Shown one piece after another: positions 17,459 through 26,265 of a DNA stretch of 56,046 nucleotides. The DNA is taken from contig JAPZUF010000030.1 of the NCBI GenBank assembly GCA_027533395.1, positions 1-56,046 of the forward strand, in the 5' to 3' direction. Made by a program: the position numbers and the translations under genes. Under the pieces are notes generated by a model that was not told where the DNA came from, made no database searches, and saw only the letters and a list, made by a program, of their open reading frames with translations. How positions within the stretch are numbered: position 1 is the first letter of the stretch; every line of letters begins with the position of its first letter. The stretch comes from Cyclobacteriaceae bacterium. GTDB taxonomy: Bacteria; Bacteroidota; Bacteroidia; Cytophagales; Cyclobacteriaceae.

Positions 17459-17546
17459 TTTATATCTGGTTGATTAACAAAAATAACAGTCCGATTCAAA
17501 AAATCAAATTATCCAATCTTTAGATGTCACTTATCGGTTAAAACGC

Positions 17547-18536
17547 TCATTGAACCAATAAGTTACAACCTCGAACATCGCTGTTATCCATCCTTCCTAA
17601 TACCTGAAAGTGACCATGGTGATTACATTTGCCAATATCTTCTGTCTCAATAAAAGAAATTGTCGCAAAATTGGCCAAATCAACCACATTAATTCCACCA
17701 TTTTGATTAATCAGACCAATTCTTCTTGGATCTCCTATTTCTCTAATCAACACTTTTAAGGTAGCTGATGGGTTAAACCAAACGCCATCTTTACAATATG
17801 CCTGGCTTAGAAGCTCGGTCATGCCATATTCAGAATAAACAACTCCCAGATTTAACTTATTTTTTAACACAGCATGCAATTCTTCTCGAATTATCTCTTT
17901 TCTTCTTCCCTTCATACCACCTGTTTCAAATACAAAACATCCCGACCAATCCGGAGAAAATTGTTCAGCTATATCCAATAATGCGTAGGTAACTCCCCAA
18001 ATTAAAACCCTTCTTTCCTTCTTCTTTAATGTTTCAACATCCTTTAATAATTGTTGGTGATTATGAAGATAAAAACCTGATTGAGGATGATTGGATTGGT
18101 CTATAAAATACCGAACCATGTCAACCAAAGAAGAATCTCCCTTTTCTAAATAAGACGGAAGCAAAGCCAATATTACATACTGATCAATCTTGCCAAACTC
18201 TGTTTCAAACAGGTGAAGAGCATGTTTTAAATAGAATGAATGATTTTTAACCAAATGTTTACTCTCGTTAAACCCAGTGGTACCACTAGATTTAAAAATC
18301 TTATCTGGTGACCATACCCCTGATTGAATGGCATGTGATTTAAAAAATGAAATAGGCAAGAAGGGAACATCATTAATGCGCTTAATATCGTTGGTATTTG
18401 TACCCAAAAAGGACAAATATTTTTTATACAATTCATTGTTTTGAGCTTGAGATTTAAAAACTTCTAAAGCAATAGAATTAAACGTAGTTTCGTTTAATTC
18501 CTGTAAAATTTGTTCAAAACTTTTAAAAGCGTTCAA
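17547..18536 (-). CDS. Acyl-protein synthetase, LuxE family
   Basis: A 329-residue member of the LuxE/acyl-CoA-synthetase-like group (ANL-related adenylating enzymes). The adenylate motif SSGTTG is at 83-88, with later landmarks ETGGMKGRRKE and SEYGMTELLSQAY. LuxE activates a fatty acid as acyl-AMP and holds it as a thioester. Here there is no luxC, luxD or lux luciferase gene nearby, so it is not bioluminescence; related orphan genes occur in Bacteroidota next to lipid or polysaccharide genes. The only possible start in this frame after the upstream stop is TTG at 18536; a TACCTTTG box lies 22 bases before it. Confidence 0.85.
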   Translation of the reverse strand: MNAFKSFEQILQELNETTFNSIALEVFKSQAQNNELYKKYLSFLGTNTNDIKRINDVPFLPISFFKSHAIQSGVWSPDKIFKSSGTTGFNESKHLVKNHSFYLKHALHLFETEFGKIDQYVILALLPSYLEKGDSSLVDMVRYFIDQSNHPQSGFYLHNHQQLLKDVETLKKKERRVLIWGVTYALLDIAEQFSPDWSGCFVFETGGMKGRRKEIIREELHAVLKNKLNLGVVYSEYGMTELLSQAYCKDGVWFNPSATLKVLIREIGDPRRIGLINQNGGINVVDLANFATISFIETEDIGKCNHHGHFQVLGRMDNSDVRGCNLLVQ

Positions 18537-18557
18537 GCGTTCTGTAACTTAGTGCAT

Positions 18558-18565
18558 CAAAGGTA
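18558..18565 (-). promoter_or_regulatory. -7 box for the LuxE-like gene
   Basis: The minus strand reads TACCTTTG, an exact TAnnTTTG match, with TTTC 18 bases upstream where TTTG would be expected. The box ends 21 bases before the TTG start, supporting that start codon. Confidence 0.5.
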
Positions 18566-18566
18566 C

Positions 18567-19484
18567 ATGGTGAAAATAGATAAGAAATATTGGAGTGTTA
18601 TTTTTTTAATGGTTTTGACTTCGGGTTGCTTTGAGCAACCTGAGTTTTCAGACGTACCCCAAATTGAGTTACAAGATTTTTACTATACAGAAGTAGGCGG
18701 AATAGCAGACGCAGATTCAATTGTCGTTAGTTTTAGCTTTCAAGATGGAAATGGAGACATTGGTATTCCTAGAATAGGCTTTCCTGATGGCACAAGTGGT
18801 GATGATACTAGTGATCCTTATCACGAAAAAGATTATTTCTTAGCAACAGGAGATGGTAATTTAGTAAGAATGCCAACTGAAACAATTTTTGCTGATACCG
18901 TACGCAATGGGAACTTAGATGCCTTGCGTTTAACAGTTTTAATACCACCAACACTAAACGGAAAATTAGTTACCAATGAAACAAGATTGTTGCCTGAATA
19001 TAGCGATTTACCCATTTATAGAGATGAAGATTTAGGTTGCATAAATTATACAAAGGATTTTTTGTTGTTATTAAAAGGGAATGAAGCTATACTAGATAAT
19101 GATTTTAAAACAAAAGGAACAGTGTTAGATATAGTTTCCGGTTTAGAGTTTATTAAACTAGACGACATTACCTATTTTGAATTCAACCCAGAATTTAACA
19201 ATCTCGATATCACACTAGAAGTTGAAGGTAACGGTGGTGTGTTCAATGTTTTTGATTGGCAAGCTGTTTACTGCGAAAACTTCAACTCAAGGATTCCTGT
19301 TATTTCTGATTCTAATACTTCTTCAGAAGGTGTAATTAGTTATGCCTTAGTTTCAACTGGATTCAAAACAGTATTTACTAATAAAAGAATTAGAATCCGA
19401 ATCAAAATTCGCGACCGCGATTTGAATGTAAGTAACGAAATCGTTACTCCTCCGTTCAGATTAGATGATGTTAGAAGAAACTAA
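18567..19484 (+). CDS. Hypothetical lipoprotein
   Basis: 305 residues from ATG 18567. A longer frame begins at 18510, inside the divergent LuxE-like gene, but the 18567 start gives a proper lipoprotein signal (LMVLTSGC, Cys about 20). The mature protein has Asp-rich strands (FQDGNGDIGIPRIGFPDG) and an immunoglobulin-like strand pattern; the end RIRIKIRDRDLNVSNEIVTPPF resembles cell-surface proteins of Bacteroidota. No family recognised. Its last 4 bases overlap the end of the convergent E1 gene. Confidence 0.75.
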   Translation: MVKIDKKYWSVIFLMVLTSGCFEQPEFSDVPQIELQDFYYTEVGGIADADSIVVSFSFQDGNGDIGIPRIGFPDGTSGDDTSDPYHEKDYFLATGDGNLVRMPTETIFADTVRNGNLDALRLTVLIPPTLNGKLVTNETRLLPEYSDLPIYRDEDLGCINYTKDFLLLLKGNEAILDNDFKTKGTVLDIVSGLEFIKLDDITYFEFNPEFNNLDITLEVEGNGGVFNVFDWQAVYCENFNSRIPVISDSNTSSEGVISYALVSTGFKTVFTNKRIRIRIKIRDRDLNVSNEIVTPPFRLDDVRRN

Positions 19485-21880
19485 TACAAAGCAGGAAATG
19501 CATTAGGATTAGTTTCACGCATCATTGCATATGTTTTTTCAATAATTGCTTCAACATTTGGCTTAGAGAAATAATCACCATCAGAGGAATAAGCCGGACG
19601 GTGCTCCTTGGCCGTTATAGTAATTGGTGCTGAATCTAAATATTGATAGGCATTTTGTTCTTCTAACACTTTCTGCAAAATAAAGGCAGACGCACCACCC
19701 GGCACATCTTCGTCAGCAACGATTAATCTATTTGTTTTCTTTACCGATTCTACTATGGCATGATGTCTGTCGAATGGCAACAAAGTTTGCACATCAATTA
19801 CTTCGCAGTTTATACCTAATTGCTCTAACTCAAGCGCAGCTTCCATTACAATTCTGCACATAGAACCATACGTAACAATCGTTACATCATGGCCATGTTT
19901 TAAAATTTCAGGTACACCTAACGCTACAGTATACTCACTAAGGTTCGAAGGCATTTTCTCTTTTAACCTGTAGCCATTCAAACATTCAATTATCAAGGCT
20001 GGTTCATCAGATAAAAGCATGGTGTTGTAAAAACCTGCCGCTTGCGTCATGTTTCTTGGTACAAGCACATGGATGCCACGCAACGAATGTAAAATCATTC
20101 CAATAGGTGAGCCTGAGTGCCATACACCTTCTAATCTGTGTCCGCGTGTTCTAATAATTAATGGAGCTTTTTGTCCTCCTGCAGTTCGGTATTGTAAGCA
20201 AGCTAAATCATCGCTCAGAATTTGTAACGCATATAGTAAGTAATCTAAATACTGAATTTCTGCAATTGGTCTAAGACCACGCAAGGCTGCTCCTATTCCT
20301 TGACCAATGATAGTACACTCTCTAATACCTGTATCCGTCACTCGGATTTCTCCATACTTTTCTTGCAAGCCTGCAAAGCCTTGGTTCACATCACCAATTT
20401 TACCAACATCCTCGCCAATAGCAAATACAAGCGGATTACGATTTAAAATAGCATCGAAGCAAGCTTGCATAATTTCTCTGCCATCTACTTCAATTGCATT
20501 TTCGTCATATTGAAAATCGGTTCCGGGTATTTTGATAGCTGCGGCTTCGGAGTGGCTATACAAATTTGAGTTATAACGTTCTTGATTTTCCTCCTCTACT
20601 TTTGTTAGCCAATCGATTAAAGTTGATTTCGTAGATGATGATTCATTTCTGATTAAACGCAAAACCTTTTTTACTGCTTTAATGCTTTCTAAACGTATAG
20701 GGTTGGTTATTTTTTCTAATTCCTGAACAATAGAAAAGATTTCAGTGTGTAATGATTCAACTCCCTTTAAAATCTGAATGGCCTCCTGATGATCTTTTAT
20801 TATACCTTGCTGAAAATCTTTCCATGCTGCTTCTTTAGCATCTTTGGCAGATTTCTTCGCTTCTTTTTCAATTTCATCTAGCTCTTCAGGCAAAATGTTT
20901 ACTTCATCTATAATCCAAGTGCGCATTTTTTTAATGCAATCAAACTCAGCTTCCCATTCTAATCTTTCTTTCGATTTATACCTTTCGTGCGAACCGGAAG
21001 TGGAATGACCTTGAGGTTGAGTTAATTCATCTACGTGCATAAGTACAGGTACGTGTTCTTCTCTGCAAATCTTTTCTGCTTTCAAGTAAGCTTCAACTAA
21101 GGAAGCGTAATCCCAACCCTTAACATTAATTACTTCAAATCCTTTTTCATTTGTATTTCTTTGCAATCCTGCTAGCATTTTAGAAATGCTACCTTTTGTA
21201 GTGTGATACTGTTGGGGAACAGAAATACCATAGGCATCATCCCATACGCTCATTAACAGTGGCACTTGCAAAACTCCAGCTGCATTTAGTGCTTCGAAAA
21301 ACATACCTTCGCTGGTAGATGCATTTCCTATTGTGCCAAATGCAATTTCATTGCCATGATCAGATAGATTTTTAAATGCTTTTAGTTCAGGATTATGTCT
21401 AAATAACTTAGAGGCATAAGCCATGCCTAATAAGCGAGGCATTTGACCTGCTGTTGGTGAAATATCTGAACTTGAATTTTTTAAACTGCTTAATGCTTTT
21501 AAATTACCATTATCATCTAACATTCTGGTAGCGAAATGACCATTCATTAACCGACCACCAGATGCTGGTTCTGCCTCTATTTCAGTGTGGGCATACAATT
21601 GGGCAAAATATTGTTGAAGCGTTAACTCGCCTATTGCTAACATAAAAGTTTGGTCGCGGTAATAGCCTGCACGGAAATCTCCAGCTTTAAAAACCTTTGC
21701 CATCGCCAATTGTGGCACTTCTTTACCATCGCCAAAGATGCCAAACTTGGCTTTTCCCATAAAAACTTCCTTTCGTCCGAGCAGCGATGCTTCTCGACTT
21801 TCGCATGCCAAACGGTAATCTGTCAGAATTTCCTTAATCTTAACCGGGGAAAAACGTACTCTTTCTTTTGTCGTGCTCAC
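19481..21880 (-). CDS. 2-oxoacid dehydrogenase E1, fused alpha and beta subunits
   Basis: 799 residues. The N-terminal half (to about 390) is an E1 alpha domain with the thiamine pyrophosphate region GNASTSEG...VWDDAYGIS. A helical linker follows (about 390-450), then an E1 beta domain (EDVGKIGDVNQGFAGL, IGAALRGLRPIAEIQ, and DEDVPGG near the end). Together they form the decarboxylating E1 of a branched-chain or pyruvate-type complex. Fused E1 of this kind is usual in Bacteroidota. The longer frame starts with TTG at 21907, but that codon lies inside a TATTTTTG promoter box; I therefore take the GTG at 21880 (start MSTTKERV). E2 and E3 genes are not in the window. Confidence 0.92.
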   Translation of the reverse strand: MSTTKERVRFSPVKIKEILTDYRLACESREASLLGRKEVFMGKAKFGIFGDGKEVPQLAMAKVFKAGDFRAGYYRDQTFMLAIGELTLQQYFAQLYAHTEIEAEPASGGRLMNGHFATRMLDDNGNLKALSSLKNSSSDISPTAGQMPRLLGMAYASKLFRHNPELKAFKNLSDHGNEIAFGTIGNASTSEGMFFEALNAAGVLQVPLLMSVWDDAYGISVPQQYHTTKGSISKMLAGLQRNTNEKGFEVINVKGWDYASLVEAYLKAEKICREEHVPVLMHVDELTQPQGHSTSGSHERYKSKERLEWEAEFDCIKKMRTWIIDEVNILPEELDEIEKEAKKSAKDAKEAAWKDFQQGIIKDHQEAIQILKGVESLHTEIFSIVQELEKITNPIRLESIKAVKKVLRLIRNESSSTKSTLIDWLTKVEEENQERYNSNLYSHSEAAAIKIPGTDFQYDENAIEVDGREIMQACFDAILNRNPLVFAIGEDVGKIGDVNQGFAGLQEKYGEIRVTDTGIRECTIIGQGIGAALRGLRPIAEIQYLDYLLYALQILSDDLACLQYRTAGGQKAPLIIRTRGHRLEGVWHSGSPIGMILHSLRGIHVLVPRNMTQAAGFYNTMLLSDEPALIIECLNGYRLKEKMPSNLSEYTVALGVPEILKHGHDVTIVTYGSMCRIVMEAALELEQLGINCEVIDVQTLLPFDRHHAIVESVKKTNRLIVADEDVPGGASAFILQKVLEEQNAYQYLDSAPITITAKEHRPAYSSDGDYFSKPNVEAIIEKTYAMMRETNPNAFPALY

Positions 21881-21904
21881 AGGCAAAATAGGTTGATTAA
21901 AGCA

Positions 21905-21912
21905 CAAAAATA
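21905..21912 (-). promoter_or_regulatory. -7 box for the E1 gene
   Basis: The minus strand reads TATTTTTG (TAnnTTTG). It lies 24 bases before the GTG start at 21880 and overlaps the TTG that would otherwise start the frame. No TTTG at the -33 position. Confidence 0.45.
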
Positions 21913-21994
21913 CTCAATTAGGCTCGGATGAAAAACCTTGTATTTATCTGATTTCAATCGATTACAAAAGTTATTTATCCATTAAAAGGATTGC

Positions 21995-22002
21995 TATATT
22001 TG
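21995..22002 (+). promoter_or_regulatory. -7 box for alanine dehydrogenase
   Basis: TATATTTG fits TAnnTTTG and lies 19 bases before the ald ATG at 22022. No obvious -33 TTTG. Confidence 0.45.
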
Positions 22003-22021
22003 CGGCTCAAATTTTACATTT

Positions 22022-23134
22022 ATGATCATTGGCGTTCCTAAAGAAATCAAGAATAATGAGAACCGCGTAGCATTAACTCCTGCAGGTGCTCAGGAATTAA
22101 TTAAAAGAGGACATACTGTTTATGTAGAAACAAATGCGGGCGTAGGCAGTGGTTTTTCAAACGATGAATACACCAAAGCAGGTGCTATCCTACTTTCTGC
22201 AGCTAAAGAGATTTTCGAGAAAGCTGAGATGATCATGAAGGTGAAAGAACCTATTGAACAAGAATACAGCTTAATAAAGAAAGACCAATTGGTTTTTACA
22301 TACTTCCATTTTGCTTCTTACGAACCACTAACCAAAGCAATGATTGCTTCAGGCGCAGTTTGTTTAGCCTATGAAACAGTTGAAAAGATTGATGGAAGTT
22401 TGCCTCTTTTAATTCCCATGTCGGAGGTAGCCGGTAGAATGTCGATTCAAGAAGGCGCTAAATATTTAGAGAAGCCATTAAAAGGCAGAGGCATTCTTTT
22501 AGGAGGTGTTCCGGGCGTGAAACCTGCTAAAGTATTGATTCTTGGTGGTGGTGTAGTAGGAACAAACGCTGCTAAAATTGCAGCTGGTATGGGTGCAGAT
22601 GTTACCATCATGGATTTAAACATTAATAGATTAAGATATTTGGATGATGTAATGCCTAAGAATGTGCACACCATGGTATCAAACGAATACTCTATTCGTG
22701 AATTAGTGAAAGATCATGATTTAATTGTGGGTGGTGTGTTGATACCAGGCGCGAAAGCACCGAAGTTGATTACAAAAGACATGTTAAAAACTATGCGTCC
22801 AGGCACTGTGTTAGTGGATGTTGCTGTTGACCAAGGTGGTTGTATCGAAACTTGCCGACCAACTACACACGAAGATCCTACTTACATCATCGATGATGTA
22901 GTTCACTATTGTGTTGCCAACATGCCGGGTGCTGTGCCTTATACTTCAACGTTAGCTCTTACTAATGCAACTTTACCTTACGCTATTAAATTAGCGAACC
23001 AAGGTTGGAAGAAAGCTTGCCAGGAAAGTTTAGAATTAAGAAATGGTTTAAATGTGATGTTTGGTGAAGTTGTATATAAAGGCGTTGCGGATGCATTTGG
23101 ATTACCCTTCACAGATGTGAAGAAGTTTTTGTAA
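22022..23134 (+). CDS. ald: Alanine dehydrogenase
   Basis: NAD-dependent alanine dehydrogenase, 370 residues, converting L-alanine and NAD to pyruvate, ammonia and NADH. The start MIIGVPKEIKNNENRVALTP carries the conserved Lys and Arg of the substrate site, FTYFHFA has the catalytic His near 95, and the Rossmann motif LGGGVVGTNAAKIAAGMGA is near 172. Full length. Followed by a clear terminator. Confidence 0.97.
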   Translation: MIIGVPKEIKNNENRVALTPAGAQELIKRGHTVYVETNAGVGSGFSNDEYTKAGAILLSAAKEIFEKAEMIMKVKEPIEQEYSLIKKDQLVFTYFHFASYEPLTKAMIASGAVCLAYETVEKIDGSLPLLIPMSEVAGRMSIQEGAKYLEKPLKGRGILLGGVPGVKPAKVLILGGGVVGTNAAKIAAGMGADVTIMDLNINRLRYLDDVMPKNVHTMVSNEYSIRELVKDHDLIVGGVLIPGAKAPKLITKDMLKTMRPGTVLVDVAVDQGGCIETCRPTTHEDPTYIIDDVVHYCVANMPGAVPYTSTLALTNATLPYAIKLANQGWKKACQESLELRNGLNVMFGEVVYKGVADAFGLPFTDVKKFL

Positions 23135-23154
23135 CAAAGCTTAATTGAATATTG

Positions 23155-23182
23155 AAAAGCTTGCTTGTGGCAAGCTTTTTTT
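23155..23182 (+). terminator. Terminator after ald
   Basis: A 10-bp stem (AAAAGCTTGC 23155-23164 with 23170-23179), a 5-base loop and a seven-T run. It lies just before the end of the convergent nuclease-domain gene. Confidence 0.8.
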
Positions 23183-23185
23183 ATT

Positions 23186-23626
23186 TCAAAATAAGGGTAG
23201 TTCATTCAATTTAATTATTTCTTCTGTTTGCCAATTGGTTTTAAAATAAAAATGATCTAATCCGTTGCTCAACATGATATAGCTAGATCGAATAGATTTA
23301 TTATAACTTGAAATTTGAATAGCTACATCTTCATTAATTTTTTCGTAGGGATTCTTACACTCAACCAATAAAAAGGGTTTTGATTCAATATCATAACAAA
23401 TGATATCTGCTCTTTTGTAAACTTCTCCAACTGAAAAACCTGTTTCAACCTTTATTAAATTTTTTGAATAGCCATTACCTAGTAAGAATTGTATAACATG
23501 TTGTCTTACCCATTCTTCAGGTGTTAATACAACATACTTTTTCCTAATCCCATCAAAAATCCATATTTTTCCATCGCGTTTCTGTAGCTTAGGTTCAATA
23601 GATGGCAGATTTAATACAGGTAACAC
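23186..23626 (-). CDS. HsdR N-terminal-like endonuclease domain protein
   Basis: A 146-residue stand-alone domain of the type I restriction R-protein N-terminal family (HSDR_N), a PD-(D/E)xK nuclease fold: Asp74 in RADII and Glu89-Cys-Lys91 in LLVECKNP are the expected catalytic residues, with Gln about 105 in AIQISSYNK. There are no helicase domain and no HsdM or HsdS genes beside it. Similar short proteins are common single genes in Bacteroidota, so a restriction role is not implied. Start is GTG at 23626; no ATG is available. Only 24 bases separate it from the divergent AMP nucleosidase gene. Confidence 0.85.
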   Translation of the reverse strand: MLPVLNLPSIEPKLQKRDGKIWIFDGIRKKYVVLTPEEWVRQHVIQFLLGNGYSKNLIKVETGFSVGEVYKRADIICYDIESKPFLLVECKNPYEKINEDVAIQISSYNKSIRSSYIMLSNGLDHFYFKTNWQTEEIIKLNELPLF

Positions 23627-23650
23627 AATGGCAATAAATAAAATCCCCTT

Positions 23651-24421
23651 ATGAAAACAAAAGAAGATATTGTAAACAACTGGCTACCTCGTTACACAGG
23701 CTTATCCTTGGATCAATTCGGACAATATATTTTACTCACCAATTTCGATAATTATGTAAAGATGTTTGCAGAATGGCATAACGTGCCTATTCTTGGGCAA
23801 GATCGTGCGATGCGTTGTGCTACTGCAGATGGCATAACCATCATCAACTTTGGAATGGGTAGTCCGAATGCAGCAACCATCATGGACTGTCTTTCAGCTA
23901 TTAAACCAAAGGCTTGTGTTTTTTTAGGGAAATGTGGTGGCTTAAAAGCAAAAAACGACATTGGTGATTTTATTCTACCCATTGCAGCCATTAGAGGGGA
24001 AGGTACATCGAATGATTATTTTCCACCTGAAGTTCCTGCTTTACCTTCCTTTGCTTTGCAGAAAGCTATTTCAACAACCATTCGCGATTATAACCAAGAT
24101 TATTGGACTGGCACTTGCTATACAACCAATCGCAGAGTTTGGGAGTGGGATGAAGATTTTAAAAATTATTTAAGAAAGATTCGTGCGCAAGCCATCGATA
24201 TGGAAACTGCAACGGTATTTATCACTGCCTTTAAAAATAAAATACCAACCGGTGCCTTACTTTTAGTTTCCGATTCGCCTATGACACCCGATGGTGTTAA
24301 AACTGAGCAAAGCGATAAAGTAGTTACTAAAAGCTTTGTTGAACTACATCTTAAAATAGGAATCGACTCTTTAAAACAATTAATCAATAATGGTATGACG
24401 GTGAAACACCTTCGTTACTAG
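23651..24421 (+). CDS. amn: AMP nucleosidase
   Basis: A 256-residue nucleoside phosphorylase-fold enzyme that hydrolyses AMP to adenine and ribose 5-phosphate. Landmarks are NFGMGSPNAATIMD, FLGKCGGLK, AIRGEGTSNDYFP and AIDMETATVF, with the Met-Glu-Thr typical of the ribose-binding site. Shorter than the E. coli enzyme, which has an extra N-terminal regulatory domain; this short form is usual in Bacteroidota. Its TAG stop overlaps that of the convergent MFS gene in a shared CTAG. Confidence 0.9.
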   Translation: MKTKEDIVNNWLPRYTGLSLDQFGQYILLTNFDNYVKMFAEWHNVPILGQDRAMRCATADGITIINFGMGSPNAATIMDCLSAIKPKACVFLGKCGGLKAKNDIGDFILPIAAIRGEGTSNDYFPPEVPALPSFALQKAISTTIRDYNQDYWTGTCYTTNRRVWEWDEDFKNYLRKIRAQAIDMETATVFITAFKNKIPTGALLLVSDSPMTPDGVKTEQSDKVVTKSFVELHLKIGIDSLKQLINNGMTVKHLRY

Positions 24422-25722
24422 TTATTCATTTTTCGAATATCAGCCGACTTTACTTGAAATAAGAGAATCATGCCTACAATAAAATAAAAGGCAAGACCAA
24501 TAGCGCTATACCTCATATTACCAGTCAATTGATTGATAAGGCCAAATGAAAAAGTTCCTACTACAATGGATAAGTTATAGGTAACATCATAGAAGCTAAA
24601 ATAAGAAGTTGTATCAATGGTATTCTCAGGAATCAACTTGGAATAAGTTGATCGTGATAAAGATTGAATTCCACCCATGATCAAACCAACGACAGCTGCT
24701 AATACAAAAAACTCTACTTCGGTAGTTATGATGTAAGCTGCGAAACAAACGCCCAACCAAACAAATATCATGGTGGATAAAGCAAAACGATTGCCTTTGT
24801 TTTTAGAAAGTTTAGCAAAAAGCCACGCTCCCAAACTCGCAACAAGTTGAATTAACAAGACAGTAAAAATCAGTTTATTGCTATCCATCTTTAACACATC
24901 TGTGCCGAATAATGCTGCTAAATACATGATGGTTTGTACACCAGAGTTAAAGAAGAAAAAAGCCCAGAGGTACTTTTTTAAATCAGGTAGTTCCGATAAA
25001 CTATTCCATACTTTGGCAATCTCTTGGTAGCCTCTCGACCAGATTTTACCAACCGATTCACTTTGCACCCGAACTGTTTCTGGTAAATAATAAAATGGAA
25101 TAAAGGCAAAACCAATCCACCAAAGTCCCACAAGAATAAACGAAAATCGAGTAGCGTAACCCTCATTAACAAAACCAAAAAAATCATAATTGATAATGAT
25201 AACTAAACAGGCAACTAATAGAATAACACTTCCATAATAACCCATAGAGTAACCGTTAGCACTAGTAGCATCGTATCTATCTTCTGTAACAATTTCTGGT
25301 AAGAAGGCATCATAAAACACCAAACTACCTGAGTAACCGATACTGGCTAGAACACAGCATAAAATTCCCCACTCTAAAGTTTCAACAGAATCGAAAAAAT
25401 ACAAACCAATACAAGCCAAACCACCCAGCCAAACAAAAAATTTCATGAATAACTTTTTTCTTCCAGTATAGTCTGCAATTCCGGAAAGGAGCGGAAGTTT
25501 AGCAGCAACTAATAAGAATGAGAACGATAACGCATAAGAGTATAAAGAAGAATTCTGAATATTAAATCCAAAAAAAGAGACGATGTCAGAGTTGTTTTCT
25601 TGTGCTACTGCCTTGTAGTAAACTGGGAAAATTGCCGAAGTAATAACAAGAGAATAAACTGAGTTGGCCCAATCGTACATGTACCAGGAACGCACGATCT
25701 TTTTATTGTTCAATATAGCCAT
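24418..25722 (-). CDS. MFS transporter, UMF1/Atg22-like family
   Basis: A 434-residue protein with about twelve membrane helices. The opening RSWYMYDWANSVYSLVITSAIFP and the GIADYTGRKK loop are typical of the UMF1 (Atg22-like) branch of the major facilitator superfamily; QSLSRSTYSKLIPE is another family block. Substrate not known; some relatives export or take up amino acids. Inner membrane. It follows the Exb cluster on the same strand, but a strong terminator lies between them. Confidence 0.9.
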   Translation of the reverse strand: MAILNNKKIVRSWYMYDWANSVYSLVITSAIFPVYYKAVAQENNSDIVSFFGFNIQNSSLYSYALSFSFLLVAAKLPLLSGIADYTGRKKLFMKFFVWLGGLACIGLYFFDSVETLEWGILCCVLASIGYSGSLVFYDAFLPEIVTEDRYDATSANGYSMGYYGSVILLVACLVIIINYDFFGFVNEGYATRFSFILVGLWWIGFAFIPFYYLPETVRVQSESVGKIWSRGYQEIAKVWNSLSELPDLKKYLWAFFFFNSGVQTIMYLAALFGTDVLKMDSNKLIFTVLLIQLVASLGAWLFAKLSKNKGNRFALSTMIFVWLGVCFAAYIITTEVEFFVLAAVVGLIMGGIQSLSRSTYSKLIPENTIDTTSYFSFYDVTYNLSIVVGTFSFGLINQLTGNMRYSAIGLAFYFIVGMILLFQVKSADIRKMNN

Positions 25723-25751
25723 GATAGGAATTAATGTTCATTAAATATAAT

Positions 25752-25776
25752 AAAAAAAGCCCCGCATTTGCGGGGC
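25752..25776 (-). terminator. Terminator after the Exb cluster
   Basis: A 7-bp all-GC-rich stem GCCCCGC/GCGGGGC with a 4-base loop; read on the minus strand it is followed by seven T. It ends the ExbB-ExbD transcript and lies before the MFS gene. Confidence 0.88.
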
Positions 25777-25798
25777 CTTCACCTTTAGAAAAAACAAT

Positions 25799-26260
25799 TT
25801 AAATCTCTTTTTTGTATCCTGCAGAGTAATTGATAATACGAGCATTTGCTCTTCTCAATTCTGTCTCTACATCTGAAATGATACCGCGTTTTGAGTCACT
25901 ATCTATTTTCATAGAGATAGTGATTTGGTCGCGTTCAATTTCATCTAGCTTCGCTTTTTCTGTGTTTACCCATTGAATGATGTCTTTGGGCTCGATGAAC
26001 ACATCATTTACTTGAATTTTCGGTTCTTTACCAAATTGATCAGTTTTGCTAGGTTCACCGATATAAATGTATGTCACTAAAGATTTTCTCGTAAGCTTTC
26101 TAAGCTGTGTAGCTTGTGGTAACTTTTGTTTTACCATGATACTTGAGTCTCTCATTTGAGTAGTTACCATGAAAAAGAACAACAACATGAAAACCACATC
26201 TGGCATTGAGGATGTAGGAATCTCCTGCTTTACGTTAGCTTTTTTCTTAAATTTTGACAT
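25799..26260 (-). CDS. exbD: ExbD/TolR-type energy transducer (second copy)
   Basis: A 153-residue ExbD/TolR family protein: a short cytoplasmic N-terminus, one membrane helix (about 20-37, MPDVVFMLLFFFMVTTQM) with the key proton-path Asp at 20, and a periplasmic domain. It works with ExbB to pass the proton motive force to outer-membrane transporters. Last gene of a four-gene set; 5 bases after the first exbD. The periplasmic domain is unlike that of the neighbour copy, so the two are probably not interchangeable. Confidence 0.9.
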   Translation of the reverse strand: MSKFKKKANVKQEIPTSSMPDVVFMLLFFFMVTTQMRDSSIMVKQKLPQATQLRKLTRKSLVTYIYIGEPSKTDQFGKEPKIQVNDVFIEPKDIIQWVNTEKAKLDEIERDQITISMKIDSDSKRGIISDVETELRRANARIINYSAGYKKEI

Positions 26261-26265
26261 ATGAA

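Noticed and set aside
17547-18536. Bioluminescence operon
   Set aside because: Only a LuxE-like gene is present; no luxA, luxB, luxC or luxD genes are near.
18510-18566. Upstream extension of the lipoprotein at 18567
   Set aside because: It would overlap the start of the LuxE-like gene and bury the lipoprotein signal peptide; the ATG at 18567 fits better.
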